Shown: in pieces, positions 8,256 to 17,112 of the stretch
Position numbering within the stretch: the stretch's first letter is position 1
How the letters are laid out: each line of letters starts with the position of its first letter
Assembly (NCBI RefSeq): GCF_014925385.1
Contig: NZ_JACSDK010000016.1
Coordinates: 186,001 to 250,000, forward strand
From: Pelagibius marinus
GTDB taxonomy: Bacteria; Pseudomonadota; Alphaproteobacteria; Kiloniellales; Kiloniellaceae
Length of the DNA: 64,000 nucleotides
Direction: 5' to 3'
The notes under the pieces: model-generated
Seen by the model: the letters and a program-made list of their open reading frames with translations, nothing else
Databases searched by the model: none
What the model was told of the DNA's origin: nothing
Made by a program: the position numbers and the translations under genes

Positions 8256-8275
8256 CATACTACCATACTAGTATG
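8256..8275. promoter_or_regulatory. GntR operator between regulator and TRAP operon
   Basis: CATACTAGTATG (8264-8275) is a perfect 12-bp palindrome, and the half site CATACTA is repeated directly at 8256-8262. It is AT-rich in a GC-rich setting and lies in the divergent gap between gntR and dctP. The size and symmetry suit an FCD-type GntR repressor. The overlapping second half site could allow two dimers to bind. Confidence 0.65.
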
Positions 8276-8346
8276 AAGGCAACGAAGAATGGTCCGGCGC
8301 CGCGAGGGGGGATGTTCCGGACGACAATCGACTGGGAGGAGGAAAG

Positions 8347-9336
8347 ATGCACAAGAATTTAGCTGTGGCCTGTCTCGGCGCGGCCCTATCCGTTGGAGTC
8401 CTGTCGGCCAACATAGCTGCGGCCCAGGCCGCCGACTACACGCTCAACGTCAACACCGCGCTGACCACCGACGATCCGCTCTACAAGGGGCTGGAGTCGT
8501 TCCAGGAAAATGTGGCAAAGCGCAGCAACGGCGCCCTGGAAATCAAGCTTTTCCCCAGCTCGCAGCTCGGCAAGGACGAGGACGTGCTGGAGCAGGCCCG
8601 CGCCGGCGCCCCGGTGGCCGTGGTTGTCGACGGCGGCCGCCTGGCGGTCTACGTGAATGAATTCGGCGTGCTCGGCGCGCCCTTCCTGGCCAGCGGCTAC
8701 GACGGCATCCGCAAGGTCGTGACCTCGGATCTCTTCGAGACCTGGGTCGACAAGCTGAACGACAAGGCCGGCCTGCAGGTGCTGTCCTTCAACTGGTGGC
8801 AGGGTGAGCGCCATCTGCTGACCAACAAACCGATCTCCGTGCCCGCCGATCTGGCCGGGGTGCGCATGCGCACCCCCGGCGCGCCGGTGTGGATGGAGAC
8901 CATCCGCGCCATGGGGGCGACGCCGACGCCGATGGGCTGGACCGAGGTCTACAGCGCCCTGCAGCAGAAGGTGATCGACGGTGCCGAGGCTCAGGACCCG
9001 GCGACCTACGGCTCAAAGCTCTACGAGGTGATCTCCCACATCACCAAGACCGGTCATATCAACCTGATCACCGGCGTGGTCACCAGCGGCGGCTGGTTCG
9101 ACAGCCTGCCGGCGGACCTGCAGACCATCCTGCGCGAGGAGGCGCGGAAGGCCGGCGACGTGGCATCCTACGGCACGCAGGATGCCCTGGCCGACCTCGA
9201 GCAGAAGATGCAGGCCAAGGGCGTGACCATCACCGAGATCGACGTGACGCCGTTCCGCGAGGCAACGGCGCCGGTTTACGACAAGCTCGGGTACGGCGAA
9301 CTGCGCGACACGCTTCGCGAGATCGCCGCCCAATAA
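8347..9336 (+). CDS. dctP: TRAP transporter solute-binding protein (DctP family)
   Basis: A 329-residue periplasmic binding protein with a signal peptide ending near AAAQAA|DYTL (about residue 29). It shows the DctP fold, including the RMRTPGAPVW stretch whose arginine normally salt-bridges the ligand carboxylate. A strong ribosome site (GGAGGAGG) precedes the ATG. It is the first gene of a dctPQM operon divergent from gntR and manD. The context suggests a hexuronate or sugar acid such as mannonate as ligand; this is inference. Confidence 0.92.
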   Translation: MHKNLAVACLGAALSVGVLSANIAAAQAADYTLNVNTALTTDDPLYKGLESFQENVAKRSNGALEIKLFPSSQLGKDEDVLEQARAGAPVAVVVDGGRLAVYVNEFGVLGAPFLASGYDGIRKVVTSDLFETWVDKLNDKAGLQVLSFNWWQGERHLLTNKPISVPADLAGVRMRTPGAPVWMETIRAMGATPTPMGWTEVYSALQQKVIDGAEAQDPATYGSKLYEVISHITKTGHINLITGVVTSGGWFDSLPADLQTILREEARKAGDVASYGTQDALADLEQKMQAKGVTITEIDVTPFREATAPVYDKLGYGELRDTLREIAAQ

Positions 9337-9462
9337 CAGCGTGTCTGAGGGCCTCCCCATGCGGCCTTAGCACTCTGCCACCCGGGGCAGACACTAGGGT
9401 GGCGGCAGACAGCAATGTCGTGCCGCCACCTCTTTCTTTTCGTTTCAGTCTTTGAGTCCGCC

Positions 9463-10017
9463 ATGATGTCCAAGGGCGTGATGACCAAGGGGTTGCTGTC
9501 GCAAATTGAGCTGGTGGTGGGAGTTGTCCTGCTCGCCGCCATTGTCGGCTTGGTGTTCCTGGCCGCGGTGATGCGTTTCTTCGGCACGCCGCTCATCTGG
9601 TCGGTCGACCTGGCCCAGCTTCTCTTCATCTGGCTCTGCTTCCTGGGTGCCAACCGGGCGCTCCGGCGGCGCGTCCACCTGGGCATCGACCTGCTGATCC
9701 AGGCCTGCGACCACCGCCGGCGCCTGGTCCTGGACCTTGTGCTCGGGGTCCTGGTGGTGGTCTTCCTGGGCGTTCTGGCGGTGGAGGGCGTGAAGCTCAC
9801 CCTGCTCAACACCGAGCGCCTCTTCGGCGACAGCGGCATTCCCTACGCCTTCGTCACCATCGCCGTGCCCGTGGGCTGCGTCTTCCTGGCCTTCACGGTG
9901 ATCGCCAACGCGCTGGAGGCGATCCGCCGGCGCGGGGAGGGGCGCCTGCTGGTCTTCGGCCGCCGCCCCGGCGACGCGCCGGGCGACCTGGAGAACGAGT
10001 TGAGGGACGGCCTATGA
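9463..10017 (+). CDS. dctQ: TRAP transporter small permease (DctQ family)
   Basis: A small four-helix membrane subunit with the DctQ pattern (VVGVVLLAAIVGLVFLAAVMRFF, then DLAQLLFIWLCFLGANRALRR). It bridges the binding protein and DctM in sodium-driven uptake. The start is uncertain: ATG at 9415, 9463 and 9481 are all in frame; 9481 has AAGGG close by and would begin just before helix 1. The stop overlaps the dctM start as ATGA. Confidence 0.88.
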   Translation: MMSKGVMTKGLLSQIELVVGVVLLAAIVGLVFLAAVMRFFGTPLIWSVDLAQLLFIWLCFLGANRALRRRVHLGIDLLIQACDHRRRLVLDLVLGVLVVVFLGVLAVEGVKLTLLNTERLFGDSGIPYAFVTIAVPVGCVFLAFTVIANALEAIRRRGEGRLLVFGRRPGDAPGDLENELRDGL

Positions 10018-11291
10018 TCTGGATCGGCCTGCTCTTCGCGATCCTGCTGCTGCTCGGCCTGCCGGTGGCCTTCACCATCGGCATCGCCGGCTTCCTCTTC
10101 TTCGTCCTCTCCGACATTCTGCCGATGTCCATCGGGGTGCAGAAGATCGCCAGTGTGTCCCAGAGCTTCCCCCTGCTGGCGGTGCCCTTCTTCGTGCTCG
10201 CCGGGCACCTGATGAACGAGAGCGCCATCACCGAGCGGCTGTTCCGCTTCTCCAAGGTGACCGTCGGCTGGATGGCCGGTGGCCTGGCGCAGGTCTCCGT
10301 GGTGCTTTCCACCCTGATGGGCGGCGTCTCCGGCTCGGCCGTGGCCGACGCCGCCATGGAGGCGCGGGTGCTGGGCCCGACCATGACCGGGGAAGGCTAC
10401 GCCAAGGGCTACACCGCGGCGGTCATCGCCATCTCCTCCCTCATCACCGCGACCATCCCGCCCAGCCTGGGTCTCATCCTCTACGGCTACGTCGGCAGCG
10501 TCTCCATCGGTCAGCTCTTCCTGGCCGGGATCCTGCCGGGCCTGCTGATGATGCTGGTCCTGATGCTGACAGCCTACGTCATCGCCCGACGCCGCGGCTA
10601 TCGCAGCGAAGGCGCGAGACCGCCGCGCTTCGGCGAGGTCCTACGGGCCCTGGGCGATGCCAAGTTCGCGCTGGCTTTTCCGGTTCTGCTGGTGGTCAGC
10701 ATCCGCGGCGGCCTGTTCACGCCGTCCGAGGTCGGCGCCTTTGCCGTGGTCTACGCCATCCTGGTCGGCAAGCTGGCCCACAAGGCCCTGGACGGGCGCG
10801 CCGTGCTGCGAGCCTTCGAGGCCGCCATCTGCGACATCGGCATGATCATGCTGATCATCCTCATGTCGGGGATGATCGGCTATGCCATCATCTTCGAGCA
10901 GATGCCGCAGTCGATCGCCCAGGCCATGCTCGGGCTCTCCTCCGAACCTCTGGTGATCTTCGCGCTGATCCTGGTGATGCTCTTCGTCGCCGGGCTGTTC
11001 ATCGAGAGCACGGTGCTGGTGCTGCTGCTGACGCCGATCTTCGTACCCATCGTGCAGAAGATCGGTGTCGACCCGGTGCACTTCGGCGTGCTGATGATGA
11101 CCATCGTCACACTCGGCTCCATGACCCCGCCGGTCGGCGTCGCCATGTACACGGTCTGCGCCCTGCTGGACTGTGATATCGGCAGCTACGTGAAGGAATC
11201 GCTACCCTTCATCCTGGCGGTCCTGCTGCTGGTCGCCGCCCTCGTGCTGTTGCCCGACCTGGTGCTCTTCATCCCGCGGACGTTCTTCTGA
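10014..11291 (+). CDS. dctM: TRAP transporter large permease (DctM family)
   Basis: The 425-residue protein has about 12 to 13 membrane helices and the DctM hallmarks (GLPVAFTIGIAG, MGGVSGSAVADAAM, TATIPPSLGLILYG, GSMTPPVGVAMY). It is the transport subunit that couples sodium to solute entry. Length and motif order are complete. It is translationally coupled to dctQ and is the last gene of the operon. A short GC-rich inverted repeat (11309-11329) lies between its stop and the convergent GNAT gene. Confidence 0.92.
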   Translation: MIWIGLLFAILLLLGLPVAFTIGIAGFLFFVLSDILPMSIGVQKIASVSQSFPLLAVPFFVLAGHLMNESAITERLFRFSKVTVGWMAGGLAQVSVVLSTLMGGVSGSAVADAAMEARVLGPTMTGEGYAKGYTAAVIAISSLITATIPPSLGLILYGYVGSVSIGQLFLAGILPGLLMMLVLMLTAYVIARRRGYRSEGARPPRFGEVLRALGDAKFALAFPVLLVVSIRGGLFTPSEVGAFAVVYAILVGKLAHKALDGRAVLRAFEAAICDIGMIMLIILMSGMIGYAIIFEQMPQSIAQAMLGLSSEPLVIFALILVMLFVAGLFIESTVLVLLLTPIFVPIVQKIGVDPVHFGVLMMTIVTLGSMTPPVGVAMYTVCALLDCDIGSYVKESLPFILAVLLLVAALVLLPDLVLFIPRTFF

Positions 11292-11315
11292 CGCCCCCTT
11301 CTGACGCCCGGCCGC

Positions 11316-11780
11316 TCAATTGCCGGCCGACAGCGGGATTCGCATGACCCAGAAGTCTTCCTCGACCTGCTCGTGTACCTCGGCGCCGAAGCGGCGGTAG
11401 AAGTCGGGAATGTGCGTGGTGAGGTAGACCGTCCGGCAGTCGAGCCGCGCCGCTTCCTCCAGCAGCCGCTCGGTCAGGCCGCGCGCATGGCCGCGGCCGC
11501 GAAACTCCGGCTCGACGTAGAGCGCCGCCAGCCAGGGGGACAGGTGCGGGCGCTCAGGGTCGTCGTTCTCGATGAGGTTCACCGTGCCCACCGGCGCGTC
11601 GCCGTCGAGGGCCAGCAACGACAGGGGAATGCGGTCCGGATCGCGCGCTTCGCTCAGGCGTTGCGCGAAGAAGTCCGGCGTATAGCCTTCCTGGCCGAAC
11701 CAGAAAGCTTCGTAAATCCAGGCGGCGACCTGCGGCAGGTGCCCGGGCGCGTCGTAAAGATGGCAGATCCTCTGGGTCAT
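11316..11780 (-). CDS. GNAT-family N-acetyltransferase
   Basis: A 154-residue single-domain GNAT enzyme. The acetyl-CoA binding loop is seen as AALYVEPEFRGRGHARGLTE (about 87-106), preceded by a strand giving PVGTVNLIEND and followed by YLTTHIPDFYRRFG. The acceptor substrate cannot be read from the sequence. It is convergent with dctM and separated from the upstream small unit by the terminator at 11866-11889, so it probably has its own promoter, although none was clear. Confidence 0.85.
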   Translation of the reverse strand: MTQRICHLYDAPGHLPQVAAWIYEAFWFGQEGYTPDFFAQRLSEARDPDRIPLSLLALDGDAPVGTVNLIENDDPERPHLSPWLAALYVEPEFRGRGHARGLTERLLEEAARLDCRTVYLTTHIPDFYRRFGAEVHEQVEEDFWVMRIPLSAGN

Positions 11781-11865
11781 GCGTCTATCCTAAAACGTCC
11801 CCCCAAGAGCTTGTGAAGCCCCCAATTTGGCCTGTCGGACTGTTTGCCTGACCCTGAAAGCTCAA

Positions 11866-11889
11866 AGGGGCCGCATCGCTGCGGCCCCT
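11866..11889 (-). terminator. Strong hairpin terminator after the trpE-linked small ORF
   Basis: AGGGGCCGCA and TGCGGCCCCT form a perfect 10-bp stem with a TCGC loop. On the minus strand the run-off is TTGAGCTTTC, moderately T-rich. It is placed to end the transcript that carries the 26-codon ORF at 11941-12021. Confidence 0.75.
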
Positions 11890-11940
11890 CCATGAGCTGG
11901 TAAGTCGAGGACCCCGAAAGCGGGATCCGCTTCGAAGGTG

Positions 11941-12021
11941 TTACGAGTCGGAAGAAGGCTGCTCCATCAAACCCGTAAAACATCCAAGGCCCTGCGACTT
12001 CACCGAAATCTCATGAGACAT
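11941..12021 (-). CDS. Unrecognised 26-residue ORF with an extreme Shine-Dalgarno sequence
   Basis: A minus-strand ATG at 12021 opens a 26-codon frame (MSHEISVKSQ, GLGCFTGLM, EQPSSDS) ending in TAA at 11941. The 16 bases 12022-12037 are a perfect complement to the 3' tail of 16S rRNA, with AGGAGG seven bases before the ATG. Such pairing is far beyond what neighbouring genes show. A hairpin terminator follows 52 bases later. GC at third positions is about 60 percent, clearly below the neighbours, and there is no Trp codon, so it is not a classical trp leader. It may encode a microprotein or act as a translated regulatory RNA; no family was recognised. Confidence 0.55.
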   Translation of the reverse strand: MSHEISVKSQGLGCFTGLMEQPSSDS

Positions 12022-12057
12022 TGGATCACCTCCTTTCAGCTGTTGAAACAGGATTCA

Positions 12058-12087
12058 ACTATCAACCCGATTCGCGAAATCCGGCAA
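12058..12087 (-). promoter_or_regulatory. Candidate promoter for the small ORF, containing a GANTC site
   Basis: On the minus strand TTGCCG (12087-12082) and GATAGT (12063-12058) are 18 bases apart. A GANTC site (12069-12073), in the wider form CGATTCG, lies in the spacer. Transcription would begin near 12051, about 30 bases before the ATG. The match to consensus is moderate, and read-through from trpE is possible instead. Confidence 0.35.
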
Positions 12088-12162
12088 CAGGAATCTTCGC
12101 TTCATGCTGCACGTCAGGAGTGGCTAAATGGTTAATTTGCCGCCCGAATCGGCAAGGAGGTG

Positions 12163-13674
12163 TCAGTTGCCGCGCCGCGCGGCGAAGCGCACGGCTTCCT
12201 CGGCGGCGCGCAGGATGGCGCGGGCCTTGTTCCAGCATTCCTGGTGTTCGGACTCCGGCTTCGAGTCGGCGACGATGCCGGCGCCGGCCTGGATGTACAT
12301 GATGTCGTCCTTCACCACGGCGGTGCGCAGCGCGATGCAGGTGTCCATGGCCCCGCCGGCACCGAAGTAGCCGACGCAGCCGCCGTAGATGCCGCGGCGC
12401 TCCGGCTCCAGCTCCTCGATGATCTCCATGGCCCGTACCTTGGGCGCGCCGGAGACGGTGCCCGCCGGAAAGCCGGCGATGAGCGCGTCCATGGCGTCCT
12501 TGCCCTCGGCCAGCTTGCCCTCGACGTTGGAGACGATGTGCATGACGTGGCTGTAGAGCTCGATGACGTTCTTCTCCGTCACCTTGACGCTGCCGACCTC
12601 GGCAACGCGGCCGACGTCGTTGCGCCCCAGGTCGAGGAGCATCAGATGCTCGGCCAGCTCCTTGGGGTCGGCCAGCAGGTCCTCGGCCAGGGCGCGGTCC
12701 TCCGCCGGGGTGGCGCCGCGCGGGCGGGTGCCGGCGATGGGGCGGATGGTCACCGTGTCGTCGCGCAGGCGCACCAGGATCTCCGGGCTGGAGCCGACGA
12801 TGGCGTGGCTGCCGAAGTCGATGAAGAACAGGAAGGGCGAGGGGTTGAGGCGGCGCAGCGCCCGGTAGAGCGCGAAGGGCGGCAGCTTGAAGGGCAGGGA
12901 GAGGCGCTGCGAGAGCACCACCTGGAAGATGTCGCCGGCCAGAATGTAGTCCTTGGCCTTGGCGACCATGGCCTGGTAGTCGGCCTGCGCCATGTTGGCG
13001 CCGGGCTCCGGCAGGTCCTCCAGGTCGGCGATAACGTCGCGGCGCTGCGGCAGCGGGCGCTCGAAATCCTGGGCCACGTCGGCCAGGCGCTCGCAGGCCT
13101 GGGCATAGGCGGCGCGGGCCGAGACGTCGGCGCGCGGCCAGACCGGGGTGAAGACCGTCACCAAGTCCTCGACGCGGTCGAAGACGGCTACTACCGTCGG
13201 GCGGACGAAGAGGCCGTCGGGCACCTCGATGGCCGCCGGGTTTTCCTCCGGCAGTTCCTCCATCAGCCGCACCGTGTCGTAGCCCATGTAACCCAGCAGG
13301 CAGGACGCCATGGGCGGCAGGCCTTCGGGCAGATCGAAGCGGCACTCTTCGATCAGCTCGCGCAGGCTGTCCAGCACCGGCTTGTCCAGGGGCTCGAAGC
13401 TGTCGGCCTCGAAGCGGGCATCGCGGTTGATCTCCGCCTTGCTTCCGCGGCAGCGCCAGATGATGTCGGGGCGCATGCCCAGGAAGGAATAGCGCCCGAT
13501 GATCGAGCCGCCTTCGACGGATTCGAAAAGAAAGGCGTTGGGCTTGCCCTCGGCCAGCTTCAGGAAGGCGGAGACCGGCGTCTCCAGGTCAGCGATCAGC
13601 GCGGTGTGGACGACCTGCGCCCGCCCGGCACCATAAGCCGCCTCGAAGGCGGTAAAGTCGGGTTCCGTCAGCAT
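12163..13674 (-). CDS. trpE: Anthranilate synthase component I
   Basis: The 503-residue enzyme converts chorismate to anthranilate, using ammonia delivered by TrpG. The N-terminal domain has the feedback region (FLFESVEGGSIIGRYSF), and the C-terminal chorismate-binding domain shows GDIFQVVLSQR, PSPFLFF, GTRPRG, LMLLDLGRNDVGRV and FPAGTVSGAPKVRAMEII. It starts five bases after the ppiD stop, so it is cotranscribed with ppiD rather than with trpG, trpD or trpC, none of which is in the window. No Trp-codon leader peptide precedes it. Confidence 0.95.
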   Translation of the reverse strand: MLTEPDFTAFEAAYGAGRAQVVHTALIADLETPVSAFLKLAEGKPNAFLFESVEGGSIIGRYSFLGMRPDIIWRCRGSKAEINRDARFEADSFEPLDKPVLDSLRELIEECRFDLPEGLPPMASCLLGYMGYDTVRLMEELPEENPAAIEVPDGLFVRPTVVAVFDRVEDLVTVFTPVWPRADVSARAAYAQACERLADVAQDFERPLPQRRDVIADLEDLPEPGANMAQADYQAMVAKAKDYILAGDIFQVVLSQRLSLPFKLPPFALYRALRRLNPSPFLFFIDFGSHAIVGSSPEILVRLRDDTVTIRPIAGTRPRGATPAEDRALAEDLLADPKELAEHLMLLDLGRNDVGRVAEVGSVKVTEKNVIELYSHVMHIVSNVEGKLAEGKDAMDALIAGFPAGTVSGAPKVRAMEIIEELEPERRGIYGGCVGYFGAGGAMDTCIALRTAVVKDDIMYIQAGAGIVADSKPESEHQECWNKARAILRAAEEAVRFAARRGN

Positions 13675-13679
13675 GGGTC

Positions 13680-15560
13680 CTAAAACCCTTCGACGACCGC
13701 ATCGACGAGGCGTTGGTTCACGGTGACGTCGAAGTCCTGCTGCAGGGCCACCAGGAACTGCTGGAAGATGTCGTCCTGCAGAGAAGCGGTGAGCTGATCC
13801 TCCAGCTGCGCCAGGCGTGCGTCGCGGCCTTCCTCGGCGGGCGGCAGTATCTCTTTCAGCTGCACGACGATCTGGCTGCCGGGAATGCTGAAGGTGGCGG
13901 CTTCGCCTTCGGCGATCTCGAAGAGTTGCTGGGCGACCAGCGGATGGGGGATGCGCTGCGCGTCGCTCTCGCTGCGCGTCACCGGCTGAGTTTCCTGGAG
14001 CTCCAGCCCCTCGGCCTCGGCGACGGCGGCGAAGTCCTCGCCGGACTTGAGACGATCAACGATGGCCTGGCCCTGCTCCCGCGCCAGGCGCTCTCGCTCG
14101 CGCGCCTGCCACAGCTCGACCACGTCCTCGCGGACGTCCTGCAGCGGCTTCTTCTCCGCCGGGGTGACATCGTCGATACGCACCATGAAGAAGTCGCCGG
14201 CGCTCGATTCCTTGAGGGTGCTGGCCTCGCCGGCCTGCAGGGCGTTGAGGGCTCCGAGGAAGTCATTCAGCGGCGGGAGGTTCTCCACCGTCTCGCCGTC
14301 GGGGTTGCGGCCCTGGTCGTCGATGGCCGGGATCTCGCGCACATCCAGGTTCAGGAACTGGGCGGCCTGTTCCATTGTGGAACCGTTCGCCAGCTCCTCG
14401 TCGAACTGGTTGGCGATGCCGATCAGCACGTCGACGGCTTCGGCGGTGGCGATGTCCTTGCGCAGCGCGTCGCGGTGTTCCTCCAAGGTGGCTTCCTTGG
14501 CGGGCTCGATCGAGGAGACCTTCAGCACATGCCAGCCGAGGACGCTCTGCACCGGCGCGCTCGCCTGTCCCTCGTCGAGGGCGAAGACGGCCGCGCTCAG
14601 CTCTTCAGGCAGGTCTTCCTGGGTCACCTCGCCCAGGTCGACGGGCGCGCGCCCCGTGGCCTCCTCGACCACGGCGGCGAAGTCACCGCCCTCGGCCAGC
14701 TTGTCGACCAGCGCCTGAGCCGCGGCTTCGTCCGGCAGCACCGCCTGGCTCACGCTGCGCCGCTCGGGCTGGTAGAACTCGTCCTTGCGCGCCTCGAAGG
14801 CCTCCATCAGGCGTTCGTCGGACACGGCGATCTTCGAAGCGGCCTCCTCCAGATCCAAGAAGACCATGGAGACGCTCCTGTAGGACGGCTTCATGAAGCG
14901 CCCGCTGGCCTCGTCGTAGACCGTCTGCAGGGCCGCTTCCTCGGGCGTGCCGAGATCTTCGAAGCTCGACTGCTGAATATCCACGTAGTCCGCGACCCGG
15001 CGCTCCTCGCGATAGATGAAGACCCGCTCGGCCAGGCTGCTGGGCGCGGCGGCGCCGTCGACCACGGCCCCGACCAGTTGCTGACGCTTGGTGTCGTCGC
15101 TGACCTGCGCCATGTAGCCCTGCTCGCTCATGCCGAGCTGGCGCAGAAAGGTGGCGAAGCGGTTGCGGTCGAAGTTGCCGGCGCCGTCCTGGAAGGCCGG
15201 GTTCTCGAGAATCTGCTCGCGCATCTGCTGCTCGGTGATCAGCAGGCCCATGCGCCGGGCCTTCTCGTCCAGCACGGCCCGGCTGATCATCTGGCTCAGG
15301 ACCTGTTGGGGGATCCCGAAAGCGCGGACCTGCTGGCCGGAGAGCTGGGTGCCCAGCCGGCGGTTCAGGTTGGCCACCTCGCGGGACAGCTCGTTGGAGA
15401 AGTCGCGCTGGTCGATGACCGTCTCGCCCACTTCAGCCACCACCTGAGCCTGGCCGCCACCGCGGAAGATGTCGCCGATGCCCCAGACGGCGAAGCTCAG
15501 GATCAGCAGGCTGAACAGGATGACCGTGACGATCTTGATGAGCAGGTTACGGGCTTTCAT
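13680..15560 (-). CDS. ppiD: PpiD-type periplasmic folding factor (SurA_N and parvulin domains)
   Basis: A 626-residue inner-membrane protein with one N-terminal helix (about residues 8-29, with IVTVILFSLLILSFAVWGIG) and a large periplasmic part. A SurA_N-like chaperone region follows (about 40-190), then a parvulin-like domain (about 255-360, with AAQALVDKLAEGGDFAAV and GWHVLKVSS), then a second degenerate repeat. It assists outer-membrane and secreted proteins leaving the Sec channel. It heads the leftward ppiD-trpE unit and is divergent from tpiA. Confidence 0.92.
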   Translation of the reverse strand: MKARNLLIKIVTVILFSLLILSFAVWGIGDIFRGGGQAQVVAEVGETVIDQRDFSNELSREVANLNRRLGTQLSGQQVRAFGIPQQVLSQMISRAVLDEKARRMGLLITEQQMREQILENPAFQDGAGNFDRNRFATFLRQLGMSEQGYMAQVSDDTKRQQLVGAVVDGAAAPSSLAERVFIYREERRVADYVDIQQSSFEDLGTPEEAALQTVYDEASGRFMKPSYRSVSMVFLDLEEAASKIAVSDERLMEAFEARKDEFYQPERRSVSQAVLPDEAAAQALVDKLAEGGDFAAVVEEATGRAPVDLGEVTQEDLPEELSAAVFALDEGQASAPVQSVLGWHVLKVSSIEPAKEATLEEHRDALRKDIATAEAVDVLIGIANQFDEELANGSTMEQAAQFLNLDVREIPAIDDQGRNPDGETVENLPPLNDFLGALNALQAGEASTLKESSAGDFFMVRIDDVTPAEKKPLQDVREDVVELWQARERERLAREQGQAIVDRLKSGEDFAAVAEAEGLELQETQPVTRSESDAQRIPHPLVAQQLFEIAEGEAATFSIPGSQIVVQLKEILPPAEEGRDARLAQLEDQLTASLQDDIFQQFLVALQQDFDVTVNQRLVDAVVEGF

Positions 15561-15806
15561 GGCAATACAACGACTTCACTGAGGTTTGTGGGGCAATCGG
15601 CGGTTCTGCCGCGCCGTGGGCCGGGGCCTTGGGCGCGGGCCCGGGGTAGCGGGCGCGGCAGTGTAGAAAGGCGTCTTGGCCCCGGCAATAAGCAATTCCG
15701 CCTCATTTTTGCGGCAGCGCCGGGCATGGCCTTGCCCCAAACCCTGTGCTAGTTAGGCCCGGCCTGACACAAATAATCCTGCCAGGGGGCACTCGGGGGA
15801 GCTGCG

Positions 15807-16550
15807 ATGAGAGCATTGATTGCCGGCAACTGGAAAATGAACGGCCTGGCCGAGGACGCCAAGGCCCTCGCCGCCGGGCTGAAATCCCTGAGCGGGGAGG
15901 CGGAGCTGCCCGCCGATCTGCTGGTTTGCCCACCTTTTCCCTACCTTGGGCTGGTGGCGCAGGAGCTGGCCGGCAGCCGTATCACCCTGGGCGGCCAGGA
16001 CTGCCACGGCGCAAACTCCGGGGCCCACACCGGCGATACCGCTGCCCCCATGCTGCGGGATGTCGGCTGCAGCTACGTGATTCTGGGCCATTCCGAGCGC
16101 CGCGCCGACCACGGAGAGACCGACGCCCTGGTGCGCGGCAAGGCCGAGGCGGCCCTGGCCGCCGGGCTGGTCCCCATTGTCTGCGTCGGCGAGACGGAGC
16201 AGGAGCGCAACGCCGGCCAGGCCCTCAGCGTCATCGCCCGCCAGGTGAAGGGCTCGGTCCCCGCCGGCATGGAGGCGGAACGCCTGGTGGTGGCCTACGA
16301 GCCGGTCTGGGCCATCGGAACCGGCCGCACGGCCACCGCCGCCGACGTGGTGGAGGTCCATGCCGAGATCCGGCGCCTGCTGGTCGGGCTGGTGGGCGAG
16401 GGGGCCCAGAGCGTTCGGATCCTCTACGGCGGCTCGGTGAAGCCCGATAACGCCGCCGAGTTGCTGTCTCAGGCCAATGTGGACGGGGCCTTGGTCGGCG
16501 GCGCCAGCCTGAAGGCCGAGGATTTCTGGGCCATCGCCCAGAGCGCCTGA
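15807..16550 (+). CDS. tpiA: Triosephosphate isomerase
   Basis: A full-length 247-residue TIM barrel interconverting dihydroxyacetone phosphate and glyceraldehyde 3-phosphate. The catalytic lysine is in AGNWKMNG, the histidine in ILGHSERR and the glutamate in [11 protein letters not shown]; the phosphate loop YGGSVKP is intact. It is divergent from ppiD and followed by secG 198 bases later, an order common in alphaproteobacteria. The ATG at 15807 is preceded by GGGGGAGCTGCG. Confidence 0.97.
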   Translation: MRALIAGNWKMNGLAEDAKALAAGLKSLSGEAELPADLLVCPPFPYLGLVAQELAGSRITLGGQDCHGANSGAHTGDTAAPMLRDVGCSYVILGHSERRADHGETDALVRGKAEAALAAGLVPIVCVGETEQERNAGQALSVIARQVKGSVPAGMEAERLVVAYEPVWAIGTGRTATAADVVEVHAEIRRLLVGLVGEGAQSVRILYGGSVKPDNAAELLSQANVDGALVGGASLKAEDFWAIAQSA

Positions 16551-16748
16551 GGTAGGGACTCCGGCGCCGTCCCAGGGGCGCCCAGGCGGCCAGAAAGGCC
16601 GAATTTCTGAGTGTTTTCTCTGGTCTTTCAGGGCCGGAGCCATTACATAGCCGGGCGAAGCCAGCCCCCCGCCGGCCCCAGGGTGCGATCCCGGCGCCAT
16701 GGCAGGGGACCGGCAGGCCCGCGAGAAAGCCAGCAGGTAAAAGGCATC

Positions 16749-17096
16749 ATGGTAGAAGTACTCCTGGTTGTTCACATTCTTCTGGCGCTGGCGCTGATCG
16801 GCGTGGTGCTGCTGCAGCGAAGCGAGGGCGGTGGCCTGGGCATCGGCGGCGGCGGAGGCGGCGGCGGCGGCATGGGCGGCTTCCTGACCGGGCGCGGCAC
16901 GGCCAATCTGCTGACCCGGACGACGGCCATCCTGGCGGCCGGCTTCATGGCGACGAGTATCCTGCTGACCATCCTGGCAGGGGGCGACAAGCCGACCTCG
17001 ATCCTCGACCCCCTGCCGGGCGACACGCCGGCACCGTCGAGCCCCACCGCACCGGCACCGATCGAGCCGAGCGAACCAACCGTTCCGACCCAGTAA
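16749..17096 (+). CDS. secG: Preprotein translocase subunit SecG
   Basis: The 115-residue protein has two membrane helices (about residues 2-19 and 54-77) separated by a conserved loop (LLQRSEGGGLG) and a run of glycines, then a Pro/Thr/Ser-rich tail. This is the SecG layout, auxiliary to SecYE. I chose the ATG at 16749, which puts helix 1 at the N-terminus; a longer in-frame opening from 16611 would add an implausible basic stretch. It lies between tpiA and pyrG. Confidence 0.92.
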   Translation: MVEVLLVVHILLALALIGVVLLQRSEGGGLGIGGGGGGGGGMGGFLTGRGTANLLTRTTAILAAGFMATSILLTILAGGDKPTSILDPLPGDTPAPSSPTAPAPIEPSEPTVPTQ

Positions 17097-17112
17097 TCGA
17101 CACCGCCGCGGA

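Noticed and set aside
11284..11329. Repeated TTCTGACGCCC and a CGGCCG inverted repeat between dctM and GNAT as a terminator
   Set aside because: The stem is short, has no T run and overlaps the GNAT coding end; termination there is not supported.
12021..12037. Plus-strand sequence identical to the 3' end of 16S rRNA
   Set aside because: Only 16 bases match and no rRNA lies upstream. The minus-strand reading as a Shine-Dalgarno sequence before an ORF explains it better.
12151..12167. Plus-strand AAGGAGGTG before a TTG, opening a long frame antisense to trpE
   Set aside because: The frame mirrors trpE codon structure and its product is low-complexity; it is a shadow of the real gene.
16846..16880. 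Glycine-codon repeat in secG as a possible tandem repeat element
   Set aside because: It encodes the flexible glycine loop common in alphaproteobacterial SecG and has no repeat structure outside the gene.
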